A program made the position numbers and the translations under genes. Positions 7,186 through 15,115 of a DNA stretch of 19,073 nt are shown here, piece by piece. The notes beneath the pieces were generated by a model. It searched no databases and had not been told where the DNA came from. It saw only the letters and a program-made list of their open reading frames with translations. Source of the stretch: Actinomycetes bacterium (GTDB lineage Bacteria > Actinomycetota > Actinomycetes > Actinomycetales > Microbacteriaceae); contig JAEYVZ010000044.1 in the NCBI GenBank assembly GCA_023431405.1, positions 1 to 19,073 of the forward strand, read 5' to 3'. Each line of letters begins with the position of its first letter. Positions within the stretch are counted from its first letter, which is position 1.

Positions 7186-7950
7186 ATGACCACGCCGCGC
7201 CTCGTTGCCTTCGACCTCGACGACACCCTCGCTCCCTCGAAGAGCGCGATCTCGCCGCGCATGGGCGAACTGCTGCTCGCCCTCGCAGAGCGCGTCGAGG
7301 TGGCGATCATCTCCGGCGGTCAGCTCCAGCAGTTCCAGGCGCAGGTCGTCGAGAAGCTTCCCGTCGCGGGCGCCGACGCCCTCGACCGCTTCCACCTCCT
7401 CCCCACGTGCGGCACCCAGTACTACCGGGTCACCGAGGCGGGGGTGCGCACGGTGTACGCGCACGCGCTCACCGACGACGAGAAGCAGCGCGCTCTGGCA
7501 GCCGTCGAAGACGAGGCGCGCCGACTCGGCCTGTGGGAGTCGGAGACCTGGGGCGACATCCTCGAAGACCGCGGCTCACAGATCACGTTCTCCGCCCTCG
7601 GGCAGAAGGCCCCCGTCGAGGCGAAGATGGCCTGGGACCCGACGGGCGAGAAGAAGAACGCCCTCCGCGACGCGGTCGCCGCGCGCATCCCCGATCTGGA
7701 GGTGCGTTCCGGCGGGTCGACCTCCGTCGACATCACTCGTCGCGGCATCGACAAGGCCTTCGGCATGCGTCAGCTCGCCGACCAGACCGGCATCTCGCTC
7801 GACGACATGCTGTTCGTGGGCGACCGCCTCGACGAGCACGGCAACGACTACCCGGTGCTGGCGATGGGGGTCACCTGCCACGCCGTGACCGGATGGCAGG
7901 ACACCGAGGCATTCCTCGAAACGCTCATCCCGACGCTCCCCGCCGTCTGA
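7186..7950 (+). CDS. HAD-IIB family hydrolase, phosphomannomutase-like fold
   Basis: A 254-residue cytoplasmic HAD-superfamily phosphatase or mutase. Motif I is DLDDT (10-14, nucleophile D10, acid D12). Motif II is IISGGQ. The C-terminal metal motif is GDRLDEHGND (212-221). The cap segment with QITFSALGQ and GGSTSVDITRRGIDKAFGM resembles eukaryotic-type phosphomannomutase (PMM2-like) more than Cof phosphatases, so a sugar-phosphate substrate is likely, but mutase versus phosphatase activity cannot be decided here. ATG 7186 follows AAGGGAG (7171-7177) with an 8-nt spacer. It is monocistronic between the tRNA terminator and a strong hairpin. Confidence 0.85.
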   Translation: MTTPRLVAFDLDDTLAPSKSAISPRMGELLLALAERVEVAIISGGQLQQFQAQVVEKLPVAGADALDRFHLLPTCGTQYYRVTEAGVRTVYAHALTDDEKQRALAAVEDEARRLGLWESETWGDILEDRGSQITFSALGQKAPVEAKMAWDPTGEKKNALRDAVAARIPDLEVRSGGSTSVDITRRGIDKAFGMRQLADQTGISLDDMLFVGDRLDEHGNDYPVLAMGVTCHAVTGWQDTEAFLETLIPTLPAV

Positions 7951-7954
7951 GAGC

Positions 7955-7987
7955 ATCCTTCCGGCGCCGGGCCGACGCCGGAAGGAT
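7955..7987. terminator. bidirectional terminator between the HAD gene and lldD
   Basis: ATCCTTCCGGCG (7955-7966) and CGCCGGAAGGAT (7976-7987) form a perfect 12-bp stem with a 9-nt loop. It sits 4 nt after the HAD stop and 6 nt from the stop of convergent lldD. Confidence 0.8.
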
Positions 7988-7993
7988 CACGCC

Positions 7994-9253
7994 TCAGAGC
8001 CTCGCAGCGGCCTCCGAAGGGGTCGTGACGGGCGTGAGACGACGCAGCTGGGTCACGTGCCTCGGCTCGAGCTCCTCGAGCGTCGAGACGCCCAGCAGCT
8101 GCATCGTGCGCTCGATCTCGCTGCGGAGGATGGCGATCGTACGATCGACGCCCCGACGCCCGCCCGCCATCAGCCCGTACAGGTAGGCGCGGCCGATGAG
8201 GGTGAAACGGGCGCCGAGGGCGACGGATGCCACGATGTCCGCACCGTTCATGATGCCGGTGTCGATCATCACCGTGGCATCCGAGCCCACCTCGCGCACG
8301 ACCTGCGGCAGCAGGTGGAACGGCACGGGGGCCCGGTCGAGCTGACGGCCGCCGTGGTTCGACAGCACGATGCCGTCGACACCGAGGTCGATGAGGCGCA
8401 CGGCGTCGGGGACGTTCTGCACCCCCTTGACGACGATCTTGCCCGGCCACATCTCCCGGATGACCGCGAGATCGTCGTAGCTGATCGTCGGGTCCATGGC
8501 GGCGTTCAGCAGCTCCCCGACCGTGCCGCCGGTCGTCGTCAGCGACGCGAACTCGAGCTTGGGGGTCGTGAGGAAGTCGAACCACCACCACGGCCTCGGG
8601 ATGGCGTTGAGGATCGTGGAGAGCGTGAGCTGAGGCGGGATCGAGAAGCCGTTGCGCTTGTCTCGCAGGCGGGCGCCCGCCACGGGCGTGTCGACGGTGA
8701 ACATCAGCGTGTCGAAGCCGGCATCGGCGGCTCGCTTCACGAGTCCGTAGGAGATCTCGCGGTCGCGCATCACGTACAGCTGGAACCAGTGACGGCCGTG
8801 GGGGCCGGCCGCGCGCACGTTCTCGATCGAGGTCGTGCCGAGCGTGGACAGGGTGAACGGGATGCCGGCCGCGGCGGCTGCGGAGGCGCCGGCGATCTCA
8901 CCCTCGGTCTGCATGAGCCGCGTGAAACCGGTCGGGGCGATGCCGAACGGGAGGGCCGAGGGGCCGCCGAGCACCTCGACCGAGGTGTCGACGCTCTCGG
9001 CGGGACGGAGGATGTCGGGGTGGAACTCGATGTCTTCGAACGCCTGCCGCGCGCGGGCCAGCGACAGCTCCCCTTCCGCGGCTCCGTCGGTGTAGTCGAA
9101 GGCGGCCTTCGGCGTGCGGCGCTGGGCGATCCGGCGGAGGTCGGCGATCGTGAGCGCGCTGTCGAGCCGACGCGTGGTGGCGTCGAACTCGGGCTTCTTG
9201 AACTGCATGAGCTCCAGCAGCTCGCCGATCTTCGGCAGCTGACGTGTGACCAT
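7994..9253 (-). CDS. lldD: FMN-dependent L-lactate dehydrogenase (quinone)
   Basis: A 419-residue alpha-hydroxy-acid dehydrogenase that oxidises L-lactate to pyruvate and passes electrons through FMN to the quinone pool at the inner face of the membrane. Marks of the (beta/alpha)8 FMN family are FDYTDGAAEGE near 52-62, GIAPTGF, FQLYVMRDRE, VKGVQ, the active-site signature SNHGGRQLD with catalytic H300, and MIDTGIMNGADIVASVALGA for phosphate binding. The family includes glycolate and mandelate oxidases; lactate is favoured by the adjacent LldR-type regulator and its operator. The N-terminal extension MVTRQLPKIGELLELMQFKKPEF is usual for actinobacterial members. AGGAG lies 10 nt before ATG 9253. 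It follows lldR with a 39-nt gap, forming an lldR-lldD operon. Confidence 0.92.
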   Translation of the reverse strand: MVTRQLPKIGELLELMQFKKPEFDATTRRLDSALTIADLRRIAQRRTPKAAFDYTDGAAEGELSLARARQAFEDIEFHPDILRPAESVDTSVEVLGGPSALPFGIAPTGFTRLMQTEGEIAGASAAAAAGIPFTLSTLGTTSIENVRAAGPHGRHWFQLYVMRDREISYGLVKRAADAGFDTLMFTVDTPVAGARLRDKRNGFSIPPQLTLSTILNAIPRPWWWFDFLTTPKLEFASLTTTGGTVGELLNAAMDPTISYDDLAVIREMWPGKIVVKGVQNVPDAVRLIDLGVDGIVLSNHGGRQLDRAPVPFHLLPQVVREVGSDATVMIDTGIMNGADIVASVALGARFTLIGRAYLYGLMAGGRRGVDRTIAILRSEIERTMQLLGVSTLEELEPRHVTQLRRLTPVTTPSEAAARL

Positions 9254-9292
9254 CGGGGTGATACTCCTGTTCGGGGGTGGATGCGAAGGCGG

Positions 9293-10021
9293 TCAGTGCC
9301 CGTGCGAGACGGGAAGGTTCGCGAGCCCGGCGTCGGCGTAGTAGCCGGCGATGTGCGCGCGCACCCGTTCGCGGGCGGCCGCGGCATCGCCGGTCTCGAT
9401 CGCCGCCAGGACACCGGCGTGCTCGTCGCGCAGGCGCGCGGCTGTGGCATCCCAGTCGGAGATGCGGGCCGTGCCCTCCCGCACGTATCGCTCGATGGAG
9501 GTGCGCAGGCCCGCCATGGTGGCTGCCACGACGGCGTTGCCCGCCGCTTCGGCGAGACGCATGTGGAACTGGGTGTCGAGCGCCAGGAACTCGTCGGGGG
9601 TGAGCGACGGCGCCGTCATGGCGCGCAGGGCCAGCCGGGCCTCGGAGAGATCGACCTCGGGGCGCTCGGCGAGTTCGCCCACGGTCCACTCCTCCAGCAG
9701 CAGACGCGTCTCGTAGACGTCTTCGACGGGGAAGCCCTGCGCGGCGACCTGGAGCCGCAGCAGCTGTGCGAGCCCGCCGTGGGGGGTGGCCGTGACGACG
9801 GCGCCGGCGGTCGGCCCCGAGCCCGTCGCGGTGCGGATGAGTCCCATGACTTCGAGCACGCGCAGCGCCTCCCGCACGCTTGATCGCCCGACGCCGAGCG
9901 TTGCCGCGAGCTCCCGCTCGGGCTGCAGCCGGTCGCCCGGCCCCAGCCTGCCTTCGAGGAGGTCGGACTCGATCTTCTCCAGGACGACGCGCCACGCACG
10001 TGCCGGAGTGGCTTCGGTCAT
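9293..10021 (-). CDS. lldR: GntR/FadR-family regulator with FCD domain (LldR-like)
   Basis: A 242-residue transcription factor. The winged helix (about 10-78) carries the FadR-type GDRLQPERELAATLGVGRSSVREALRVLEVMGLI. The FCD effector domain (about 98-228) shows the expected metal ligands D149 (LDTQFH), H153, H201 and H223, which bind a divalent metal and usually a small carboxylate. The gene lies just upstream of lldD in one operon, so lactate is the likely inducer, as for Corynebacterium LldR; that is inference. ATG 10021 follows an AAGGAAGGGA purine tract with a 6-nt spacer; the frame is open 18 codons upstream, but these read as leader. The promoter region carries a TNGTNNNACNA palindrome, consistent with autoregulation. 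Confidence 0.88.
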   Translation of the reverse strand: MTEATPARAWRVVLEKIESDLLEGRLGPGDRLQPERELAATLGVGRSSVREALRVLEVMGLIRTATGSGPTAGAVVTATPHGGLAQLLRLQVAAQGFPVEDVYETRLLLEEWTVGELAERPEVDLSEARLALRAMTAPSLTPDEFLALDTQFHMRLAEAAGNAVVAATMAGLRTSIERYVREGTARISDWDATAARLRDEHAGVLAAIETGDAAAARERVRAHIAGYYADAGLANLPVSHGH

Positions 10022-10132
10022 CGCAGTCCCTTCCTTGCTCGGCGACGCGGGCTCGCACCAGCGGCGGCAGGTCACGGCGCCGTGCGAACCACGGCGGCGA
10101 TGCCGGCGGTCGGGAGGAGGCGTCGGTCGATC

Positions 10133-10151
10133 GTGTTGTCAGACCACACTA
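10133..10151 (-). promoter_or_regulatory. LldR-type operator overlapping the lldR-lldD -10 box
   Basis: GTGTTGTCAGACCACAC (10133-10149) is a near-palindrome (7 of 8 base pairs match), and its core 10136-10146 fits the FadR/LldR consensus TNGTNNNACNA exactly. On the minus strand a -10 box TAGTGT (10151-10146) overlaps its edge, so a bound repressor would block polymerase. The predicted leader to ATG 10021 is about 120 nt. The -35 (around TCTGTG, 10169-10174) is weak. Confidence 0.68.
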
Positions 10152-10208
10152 ACGCACGCGGAGGCGTCACAGAAGACGGACACCGACGCGCTCCTGCATC
10201 CGAGTCCC

Positions 10209-10224
10209 GCGGCCGCCCGGCCGC
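10209..10224 (-). terminator. weak hairpin after tdk
   Basis: GCGGCC (10209-10214) and GGCCGC (10219-10224) pair perfectly over a 4-nt loop, 16 nt past the tdk stop. It is short and has no T tract, so termination is uncertain. Confidence 0.3.
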
Positions 10225-10239
10225 ATCCACCGCCTGGCG

Positions 10240-10896
10240 TCAGACGAGACGTCCGCCCGATTCGCGCAGGTAGCACTCGGCGCACATCGACTCATAGGTC
10301 ACGCGGTCTGCCGTGAGCTCGTCGATCGCCACCTGATCGCCGTCGAAGACGAACCTGCCCCCCACGAGCCGCGCGTTGAAGAGCGCCTTGCGCCCGCAGC
10401 GACAGATCGTCTTCAGCTCCTCGAGGCTGTGCGCGAGCTCCAGCAGCCGCGCCGAGCCCGGGAAGGCACGCGTCTGGAAATCGGTGCGGATGCCGTAGGC
10501 CAGCACCGGGATCCGATCCTCCACGACGACGCGCAGAAGGTCGTCGACCTGTGCCGGCGTGAGGAACTGCGCCTCGTCGATGAGGAGGCAGGCGACATCG
10601 GGCCGCGCCCCGGTCGTGCTCGACTCGGGGATCAGCGCCTCGCTCTCGGCCTGCGTGCGCACACGCTCCCGATGGACGGCGAACAGCGCCCGCACATCGT
10701 CGTCGGGCGCGATGAGGAAGTCGACGAGCCGGTCGACTCCCAGACGGCTCGAGATGCGGTCGGCGCCCTTCGTGTCGATCTCGGGCTTCGCGAGCAGCAC
10801 GCGCTGCCCCCGCTCCTCATAGTTGTAGGCGGCCTGCAGCAGGGCCGTGGACTTCCCGGAGTTCATCGCGCCGTAGCGGAAGTACAGTTTGGCCAC
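10240..10896 (-). CDS. tdk: thymidine kinase (type II)
   Basis: A 218-residue cytoplasmic salvage enzyme that phosphorylates thymidine to dTMP with ATP. The P-loop GAMNSGKST is at 9-17 (K15), the Walker-B/catalytic CLLIDEAQF at 103-111 (E108 as general base), and the lasso region with LKTICRCGRKALFNARL at 161-177. Four cysteines for structural zinc are present: C165, C167, C205 and C208. The length is slightly above E. coli Tdk (205). The start is GTG 10896, preceded by AGGAG with a 9-nt spacer, giving MAKLYFRYGAMNSGKS. It lies 30 nt downstream of mqo on the same strand and probably shares its transcript; no metabolic link between the two is evident. Confidence 0.95.
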   Translation of the reverse strand: MAKLYFRYGAMNSGKSTALLQAAYNYEERGQRVLLAKPEIDTKGADRISSRLGVDRLVDFLIAPDDDVRALFAVHRERVRTQAESEALIPESSTTGARPDVACLLIDEAQFLTPAQVDDLLRVVVEDRIPVLAYGIRTDFQTRAFPGSARLLELAHSLEELKTICRCGRKALFNARLVGGRFVFDGDQVAIDELTADRVTYESMCAECYLRESGGRLV

Positions 10897-10926
10897 GGGT
10901 CGAGTCTCCTGCCCTGCAGAAAGGTG

Positions 10927-12399
10927 TCAGCGGTTGATGCCGAGTGCCTCGGCGGTCTCGCGCAGCGACTCCTCGGCGACCTCGGGACGCGTGTTGAGCG
11001 TCTCACCGTAGCTCGGGATCAGCTCCCGCAGCGTCGGCTCCCATTCGCTCATGCGGTCGGGGAAGCAGGTCTTCAGGAGCCCCAGCATGATCGACGCGGC
11101 GGTGGAGGCCCCCGGTGAGGCTCCCAGCAGACCGGCGATCGTGCCGTCAGCCGACGTGACGACCTCGGTGCCGAACTGCAGCACGCCGCCCTTCTTCGGG
11201 TCTTTCTTCATCACCTGCGCGCGCTGACCGGCCTGGATGAGCTCCCAGTCCTCGTCCTTCGCGGTCGGCATGAAGGTGCGCAACGAGTCGACCTTCTTCT
11301 TGTGGTTCTTCAGCAGCTCGCTGACGAGGTACTTGATGAGGCCCGGGTTGTCGACCGCGACCTTGAGCATCGGCCAGAGGTTGCCGGGGCGCACCTGGGC
11401 GACGATGTCGGTGATGCGGCCGTGCTTGAGGAACTTGGGGCTGAACGTGGCGAACGGACCGAACAGCAGCGAGGCCTCGCCGTCGACCACGCGCGTGTCG
11501 AGGTGCGGCACCGACATCGGCGGGGCGCCGACCGACGCCTGCGAGTAGACCTTCGCCTTGTGCTGCGACACCACCGCCGGGTTCGTGGTCTTCAGGAACT
11601 GGCCGCCGATGGGGAAGACACCGTACCCCTTGATCTCGGGGATGCCGGAGCGCTGGAGAAGCTTGATCGCCCAGCCCCCCGCGCCGACGAACACGAAGCG
11701 CGCGTTGAGGTCGCCCGGAGTCTTTCCGAGCGAGTGACGGTAGGAGACCTTCCAGGTGCCGTCCTTCAGCTTCGTCAGGTTGCGCACCTCACGATTGGTG
11801 ACGACGTCGACCCCCTGCTCCTTGAGGTGGTCGAACAGCTGACGGGTGAGCGCGCCGAAGTCGACGTCGGTGCCCGCCGGCACACGCGTCGCGGCGAACG
11901 GCTCCCCCTTGCGCCTGTTCTTCATCAGCAGCGGAGCCCACTGGTGGATGACGCGGGAGTCCTCGGAGTACTCGATGCCGGCGAACAGCGGCTGGCTCTT
12001 GAGCGCCTCGTAGCGCTTCTTGAGGTAAGCGACATCCTTCTCGCCCCGCACGAACGTCATATGCGGAGCAGCGTTGATGAACGTCGACGGCTCATCGAGA
12101 ACACCCCGTTCCACGAGCGACGCCCACAGCTGGCGGCTCTGCTGGAACTGCTCGTTGATGCCGACCGCCTTCGCCGGGTCGACAGAGCCGTCGGGGGCCT
12201 CGGGCATGTAGTTGAGCTCGCACAGGGCGGCATGGCCGGTACCCGCGTTGTTCCACGCGTTCGACGACTCCTGCGCCACCTCCGAGAGGCGCTCGCACAC
12301 CACGATCTTCCAATCGGGCTGAAGCTGCTTCAGCAGGGTTCCGAGGGTGGCGCTCATGATGCCACCGCCGATCAGCACGACATCGACAGGTTCACTCAC
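10927..12399 (-). CDS. mqo: malate:quinone oxidoreductase
   Basis: A 490-residue peripheral-membrane FAD enzyme oxidising L-malate to oxaloacetate and reducing quinone; in Corynebacterium it is the main malate-oxidising step of the TCA cycle. The N-terminal FAD-binding VVLIGGGIMSATLG is at 7-20, followed by CERLSEVAQESSNAWNNAGTGHAALCELNY, a hallmark of Mqo. Later come FVGAGGWAIKLLQRSGIPE and the C-terminal VVTSADGTIAGLLGASPGAST. Length is normal (about 490-550). Start GTG 12399 (VSEPVDVVLIGGG) is preferred to the ATG at 12456 because a TAGACT -10 box ends 8 nt before it and no conserved sequence lies further upstream, so the mRNA is probably leaderless. tdk follows after 30 nt. Confidence 0.95.
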   Translation of the reverse strand: MSEPVDVVLIGGGIMSATLGTLLKQLQPDWKIVVCERLSEVAQESSNAWNNAGTGHAALCELNYMPEAPDGSVDPAKAVGINEQFQQSRQLWASLVERGVLDEPSTFINAAPHMTFVRGEKDVAYLKKRYEALKSQPLFAGIEYSEDSRVIHQWAPLLMKNRRKGEPFAATRVPAGTDVDFGALTRQLFDHLKEQGVDVVTNREVRNLTKLKDGTWKVSYRHSLGKTPGDLNARFVFVGAGGWAIKLLQRSGIPEIKGYGVFPIGGQFLKTTNPAVVSQHKAKVYSQASVGAPPMSVPHLDTRVVDGEASLLFGPFATFSPKFLKHGRITDIVAQVRPGNLWPMLKVAVDNPGLIKYLVSELLKNHKKKVDSLRTFMPTAKDEDWELIQAGQRAQVMKKDPKKGGVLQFGTEVVTSADGTIAGLLGASPGASTAASIMLGLLKTCFPDRMSEWEPTLRELIPSYGETLNTRPEVAEESLRETAEALGINR

Positions 12400-12413
12400 G
12401 ATGTCCCAGTCTA
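12400..12413 (-). promoter_or_regulatory. leaderless -10 box of mqo
   Basis: TAGACT (minus strand, 12413-12408) ends 8 nt before GTG 12399, and there is no Shine-Dalgarno. The -35 position (CCGGAG, 12436-12431) is poor. The same hexamer serves as the tRNA-Pro -10. Confidence 0.55.
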
Positions 12414-12522
12414 GGCCGGTTTCCGCACCGCTCCGGCCGCTGAAGGCCCTCCGCATCCGTCAAGGATCGCGGTTCTTGCGCCTGCGTCATGCGCGAGACG
12501 CGCGACGCGCACGCCGAGGGCG

Positions 12523-13593
12523 TCAGGCGGTGGCGCCGAGACGCGCCGCGACGAGCTCGGCGATCTGCACCGCGTTCAGCGCAGCGCCCTTGCGGAGGTT
12601 GTCGTTGCTGATGAACAGGATGAGCCCCTTGCCCTCCGGAGCCGACTGGTCGGCACGGATGCGACCCACGTAGCTCGGGTCGTTGCCGGCTGCCTGCAAC
12701 GGCGTCGGCACCTCTTCGAGCGCGACGCCCGGCGCCGACGCCAGCACCTCGCGAGCCCGCTCGGGCGAGATGTCTCGGGCGAACTCGGCGTGGATCGACA
12801 GCGAGTGCCCCGTGAACACCGGGACGCGCACGCACGTGCCCGCCACCCGCAGGTCGGGAAGCTCGAGGATCTTGCGGCTCTCGTTGCGGAGCTTCTTCTC
12901 CTCGTCGGTCTCGTTGAGGCCGTCGTCGACGAGGTTTCCCGCCAGGGGGATCACATCGAAGGCGATGGGCGCGATGTACTTCTCCGGCTGGGGGAAGTCG
13001 ACCGCCGAACCGTCGTGGACGAGATCGAGCGTGTGCCCCTGCGCGAGCACGCCCTCCACCTGGCCGAGGAGCTCCTGCGCTCCGGCCAGACCCGAACCCG
13101 ACACGGCCTGGTATGTGCTGACGACGAGCCGCTCGAGGCCGGCCTCCGCGTGAAGGGGCTTCAGCACGGGCATCGCCGCCATGGTCGTGCAGTTCGGGTT
13201 GGCGATGATGCCCTTGGGCAGGTTCTCGATGGCGTGCGGGTTGACCTCGCTCACCACGAGGGGCACCTCGGGGTCTTGACGCCACGCGCTCGAGTTGTCG
13301 ATGACGACGGCGCCCGCCTCGGCGAAGCGCGGCGCGTGCGCACGCGAGCCGGTCGCGCCGGCGCTGAACAGCGCGATGTCGATGCCGGCGGGGTCGGCCG
13401 TGGCGACGTCTTCGATGATGATCGTCTCGCCACCGAACTCCACCGCGGTTCCGGCGCTGCGGGCCGTCGCGAACAGGCGGAGCTCGCGGATCGGGAACCG
13501 ACGCTCCGCCAGAATCTCGCGCATGACCGTGCCGACCTGGCCGGTGGCGCCGACGACGGCGACGGAGAGTCCGGAATCGGAGATACGGGTCAT
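12523..13593 (-). CDS. asd: aspartate-semialdehyde dehydrogenase
   Basis: A 356-residue cytoplasmic NADPH enzyme that reduces L-aspartyl-4-phosphate to aspartate semialdehyde, the branch point to lysine/diaminopimelate, threonine and methionine. The Rossmann motif GATGQVG is at 15-21, the catalytic Cys is C135 in NPNCTT, and the acid/base His is H263 in RVPVFTGHS. EVNPHAI and NETDEEKK also match the bacterial family. ATG 13593 is preceded by AAGGAAA with about 8 nt spacing. In most Actinobacteria asd directly follows lysC in one operon; here an oppositely transcribed oxidoreductase gene separates them, so asd must use its own promoter (TAGAAT at 13656-13651). Confidence 0.96.
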   Translation of the reverse strand: MTRISDSGLSVAVVGATGQVGTVMREILAERRFPIRELRLFATARSAGTAVEFGGETIIIEDVATADPAGIDIALFSAGATGSRAHAPRFAEAGAVVIDNSSAWRQDPEVPLVVSEVNPHAIENLPKGIIANPNCTTMAAMPVLKPLHAEAGLERLVVSTYQAVSGSGLAGAQELLGQVEGVLAQGHTLDLVHDGSAVDFPQPEKYIAPIAFDVIPLAGNLVDDGLNETDEEKKLRNESRKILELPDLRVAGTCVRVPVFTGHSLSIHAEFARDISPERAREVLASAPGVALEEVPTPLQAAGNDPSYVGRIRADQSAPEGKGLILFISNDNLRKGAALNAVQIAELVAARLGATA

Positions 13594-13650
13594 GGCGATG
13601 TTTCCTTGCAGCAGTGCGGGGTGAGTGCCCGAGTGGGCGGGGTTCCGCCG

Positions 13651-13656
13651 ATTCTA
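13651..13656 (-). promoter_or_regulatory. -10 box of the separate asd promoter
   Basis: TAGAAT on the minus strand is close to the sigma-A consensus and would start an mRNA with a leader of about 50 nt. No good -35 is present 16-18 nt upstream. Confidence 0.45.
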
Positions 13657-13783
13657 TCGGTCGCGCCACGCCGCGAGCGCCGTTGTTGCAGGCGGTGACC
13701 ATCGGCCAGGATGAAAGCGAGCGCGTCCGTCTCGGCGACGCACGGCCCGCACACCGGGGCACGACACGCAGAAGGAGACGACG

Positions 13784-14551
13784 ATGCGGATCGCAGTGGC
13801 AGGCGGCACGGGAACGCTCGGACGCGAAGTGGTCGCGCGAGGCCGCGCCCGAGGGCACGATGTCGTCGTCATGACCCGGTCCACGGGCGTGGACGTCGTC
13901 AGCGGGAGCGGACTGGACGATGCACTCCGAGGCGCCGACGCGATGATCGACGTCGTCAGCATCGGGAGCCTCAGCGCCCCGAAGTCGACGGCCTTCTTCC
14001 AGAGCGCCGCGCGCACGCTCCTGGCATCCGCCGCGCGCACGGACGTGCCGCACGTCGTCGCTGTGTCGATCGTCGGAATAGACCGCAACCCGCACGGCTA
14101 CTACGCCGGAAAGCTGGCTCAAGAGGCGGTCTATGAGTCCAGCGGCGCCCCGTGGACGATCGTGCGGGCGACCCAGTTCCACGAATTCGCGGAGCAGGTC
14201 GCCGGGCAGGCGCGTCTCGGGCCGGTGCAGCTCGCGCCACGGGCACGGGTGCAGCCGATCGCCGCAGCGGCCGTGGCCGAGCACGTCCTCACGCTGGCCG
14301 AATCCGCGCCGACGGGTCGCGCCACCGACATCGCAGGGCCCCGCGAAGAGCAGCTCGACGCCATGATCCGCTCCTGGGCGGAAGCGGGAGGACGCCGAGG
14401 ACCCGTTGTCGCGGTGTCGCTCCCGACCGCCCAGATGCGCGGGATGCGGCAGGGACTCGCGCTTCCTCAGGCAGACGCCCTTCGGCTCGGCCCGACCTTC
14501 GCCGAGTGGCTCGCCGCGCGCCCGCAGCCCACAGCGACGCAGACCGGCTGA
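13784..14551 (+). CDS. NAD(P)H-binding SDR/NmrA-like oxidoreductase
   Basis: A 255-residue atypical short-chain dehydrogenase. The N-terminal Rossmann turn GGTGTLGR is at 7-14, the mid-strand IDVVSIG at 55-61, and the YxxxK pair is Y106...K110 (YYAGK). WTIVRATQFHEFAEQV resembles NmrA/atypical-SDR NAD(P)-binding proteins of unknown substrate. AAGGAG (13772-13777) lies 6 nt before ATG 13784. The gene stands on the plus strand between lysC and asd, which are otherwise neighbours in Actinobacteria, so it is probably a later insertion. A rare ATA codon (I99, 14078) is a weak hint of foreign origin; overall GC is similar to its neighbours. Confidence 0.85.
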   Translation: MRIAVAGGTGTLGREVVARGRARGHDVVVMTRSTGVDVVSGSGLDDALRGADAMIDVVSIGSLSAPKSTAFFQSAARTLLASAARTDVPHVVAVSIVGIDRNPHGYYAGKLAQEAVYESSGAPWTIVRATQFHEFAEQVAGQARLGPVQLAPRARVQPIAAAAVAEHVLTLAESAPTGRATDIAGPREEQLDAMIRSWAEAGGRRGPVVAVSLPTAQMRGMRQGLALPQADALRLGPTFAEWLAARPQPTATQTG

Positions 14552-14558
14552 CCCGCGG

Positions 14559-14590
14559 CGCCCGCACCGGTCACCAGACCGCAGCGGGCG
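14559..14590. terminator. bidirectional terminator between the SDR gene and lysC
   Basis: CGCCCGC (14559-14565) pairs with GCGGGCG (14584-14590), and after a 3x3 internal loop GGT pairs with ACC. It is centred between the two convergent stop codons and has no T tract. Confidence 0.55.
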
Positions 14591-14596
14591 GTGGGC

Positions 14597-15115
14597 TCAG
14601 CGGCCGGTGCCCGCGTAGACGACCGCTTCGGTGTCGCCGTCGAGTCCGTAGGCCGTGTGCACGACGCGTGCGGCGTCGGCGAGCTCGTCGCCGCGCACGA
14701 CCACGGAGATGCGGATCTCGGACGTCGAGATCATCACGATGTTGACGCCTGCCGCCGACAGCGCCTCGAAGAGCGTTGCAGACACACCGGAGTGCGCACG
14801 CATGCCGGCTCCGACGACCGAGAGCTTGCCGATCTGGTCGTCGTGCACGAGGCTCTCGAAGCCGACACCGTCCTGCTCGGATGCCAGTGCGCGCAGTGCG
14901 GCGGAGGCGTCGGCCTTGGGCAGAGTGAAGGAGATGTCGGTGCGACCGGTCGCAGCGGCCGACACGTTCTGGACGATCATGTCGACGTTGGCGCCGCTGC
15001 GGGCGACGATCTTGAAGATCTCGGCGGCTTTGCCCGGCACATCGGGAACGCCGATCACGGTGATCTTCGCCTGGCTGAGGTCAGTCGCGACTCCCGCGAC
15101 GATGGGCTCTTCCAT
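14597..15115 (-). CDS. internal-start aspartate kinase beta (regulatory) subunit
   Basis: Within lysC and in the same frame, AAAGGGAG (15128-15121) lies 5 nt before ATG 15115 (M257 of the long form). This spacing is better than the main start has. The product, beginning MEEPIVAGVATDLSQ, is 172 residues and consists of the two ACT domains. Corynebacterium and Bacillus aspartokinase II make alpha2beta2 enzymes from just such an in-frame internal start, and the Corynebacterium beta subunit is also 172 residues. The site is seen in the sequence; its use is inference. Confidence 0.72.
   Translation of the reverse strand: MEEPIVAGVATDLSQAKITVIGVPDVPGKAAEIFKIVARSGANVDMIVQNVSAAATGRTDISFTLPKADASAALRALASEQDGVGFESLVHDDQIGKLSVVGAGMRAHSGVSATLFEALSAAGVNIVMISTSEIRISVVVRGDELADAARVVHTAYGLDGDTEAVVYAGTGR

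Noticed and set aside
8057..9883. 608-codon plus-strand frame over lldD and lldR
   Set aside because: It crosses two well-identified minus-strand genes and has no ribosome site or domain.
12392..14284. 630-codon minus-strand frame across asd and the SDR gene
   Set aside because: It runs through asd in another frame and against the SDR gene; Arg-rich composition and no motif.
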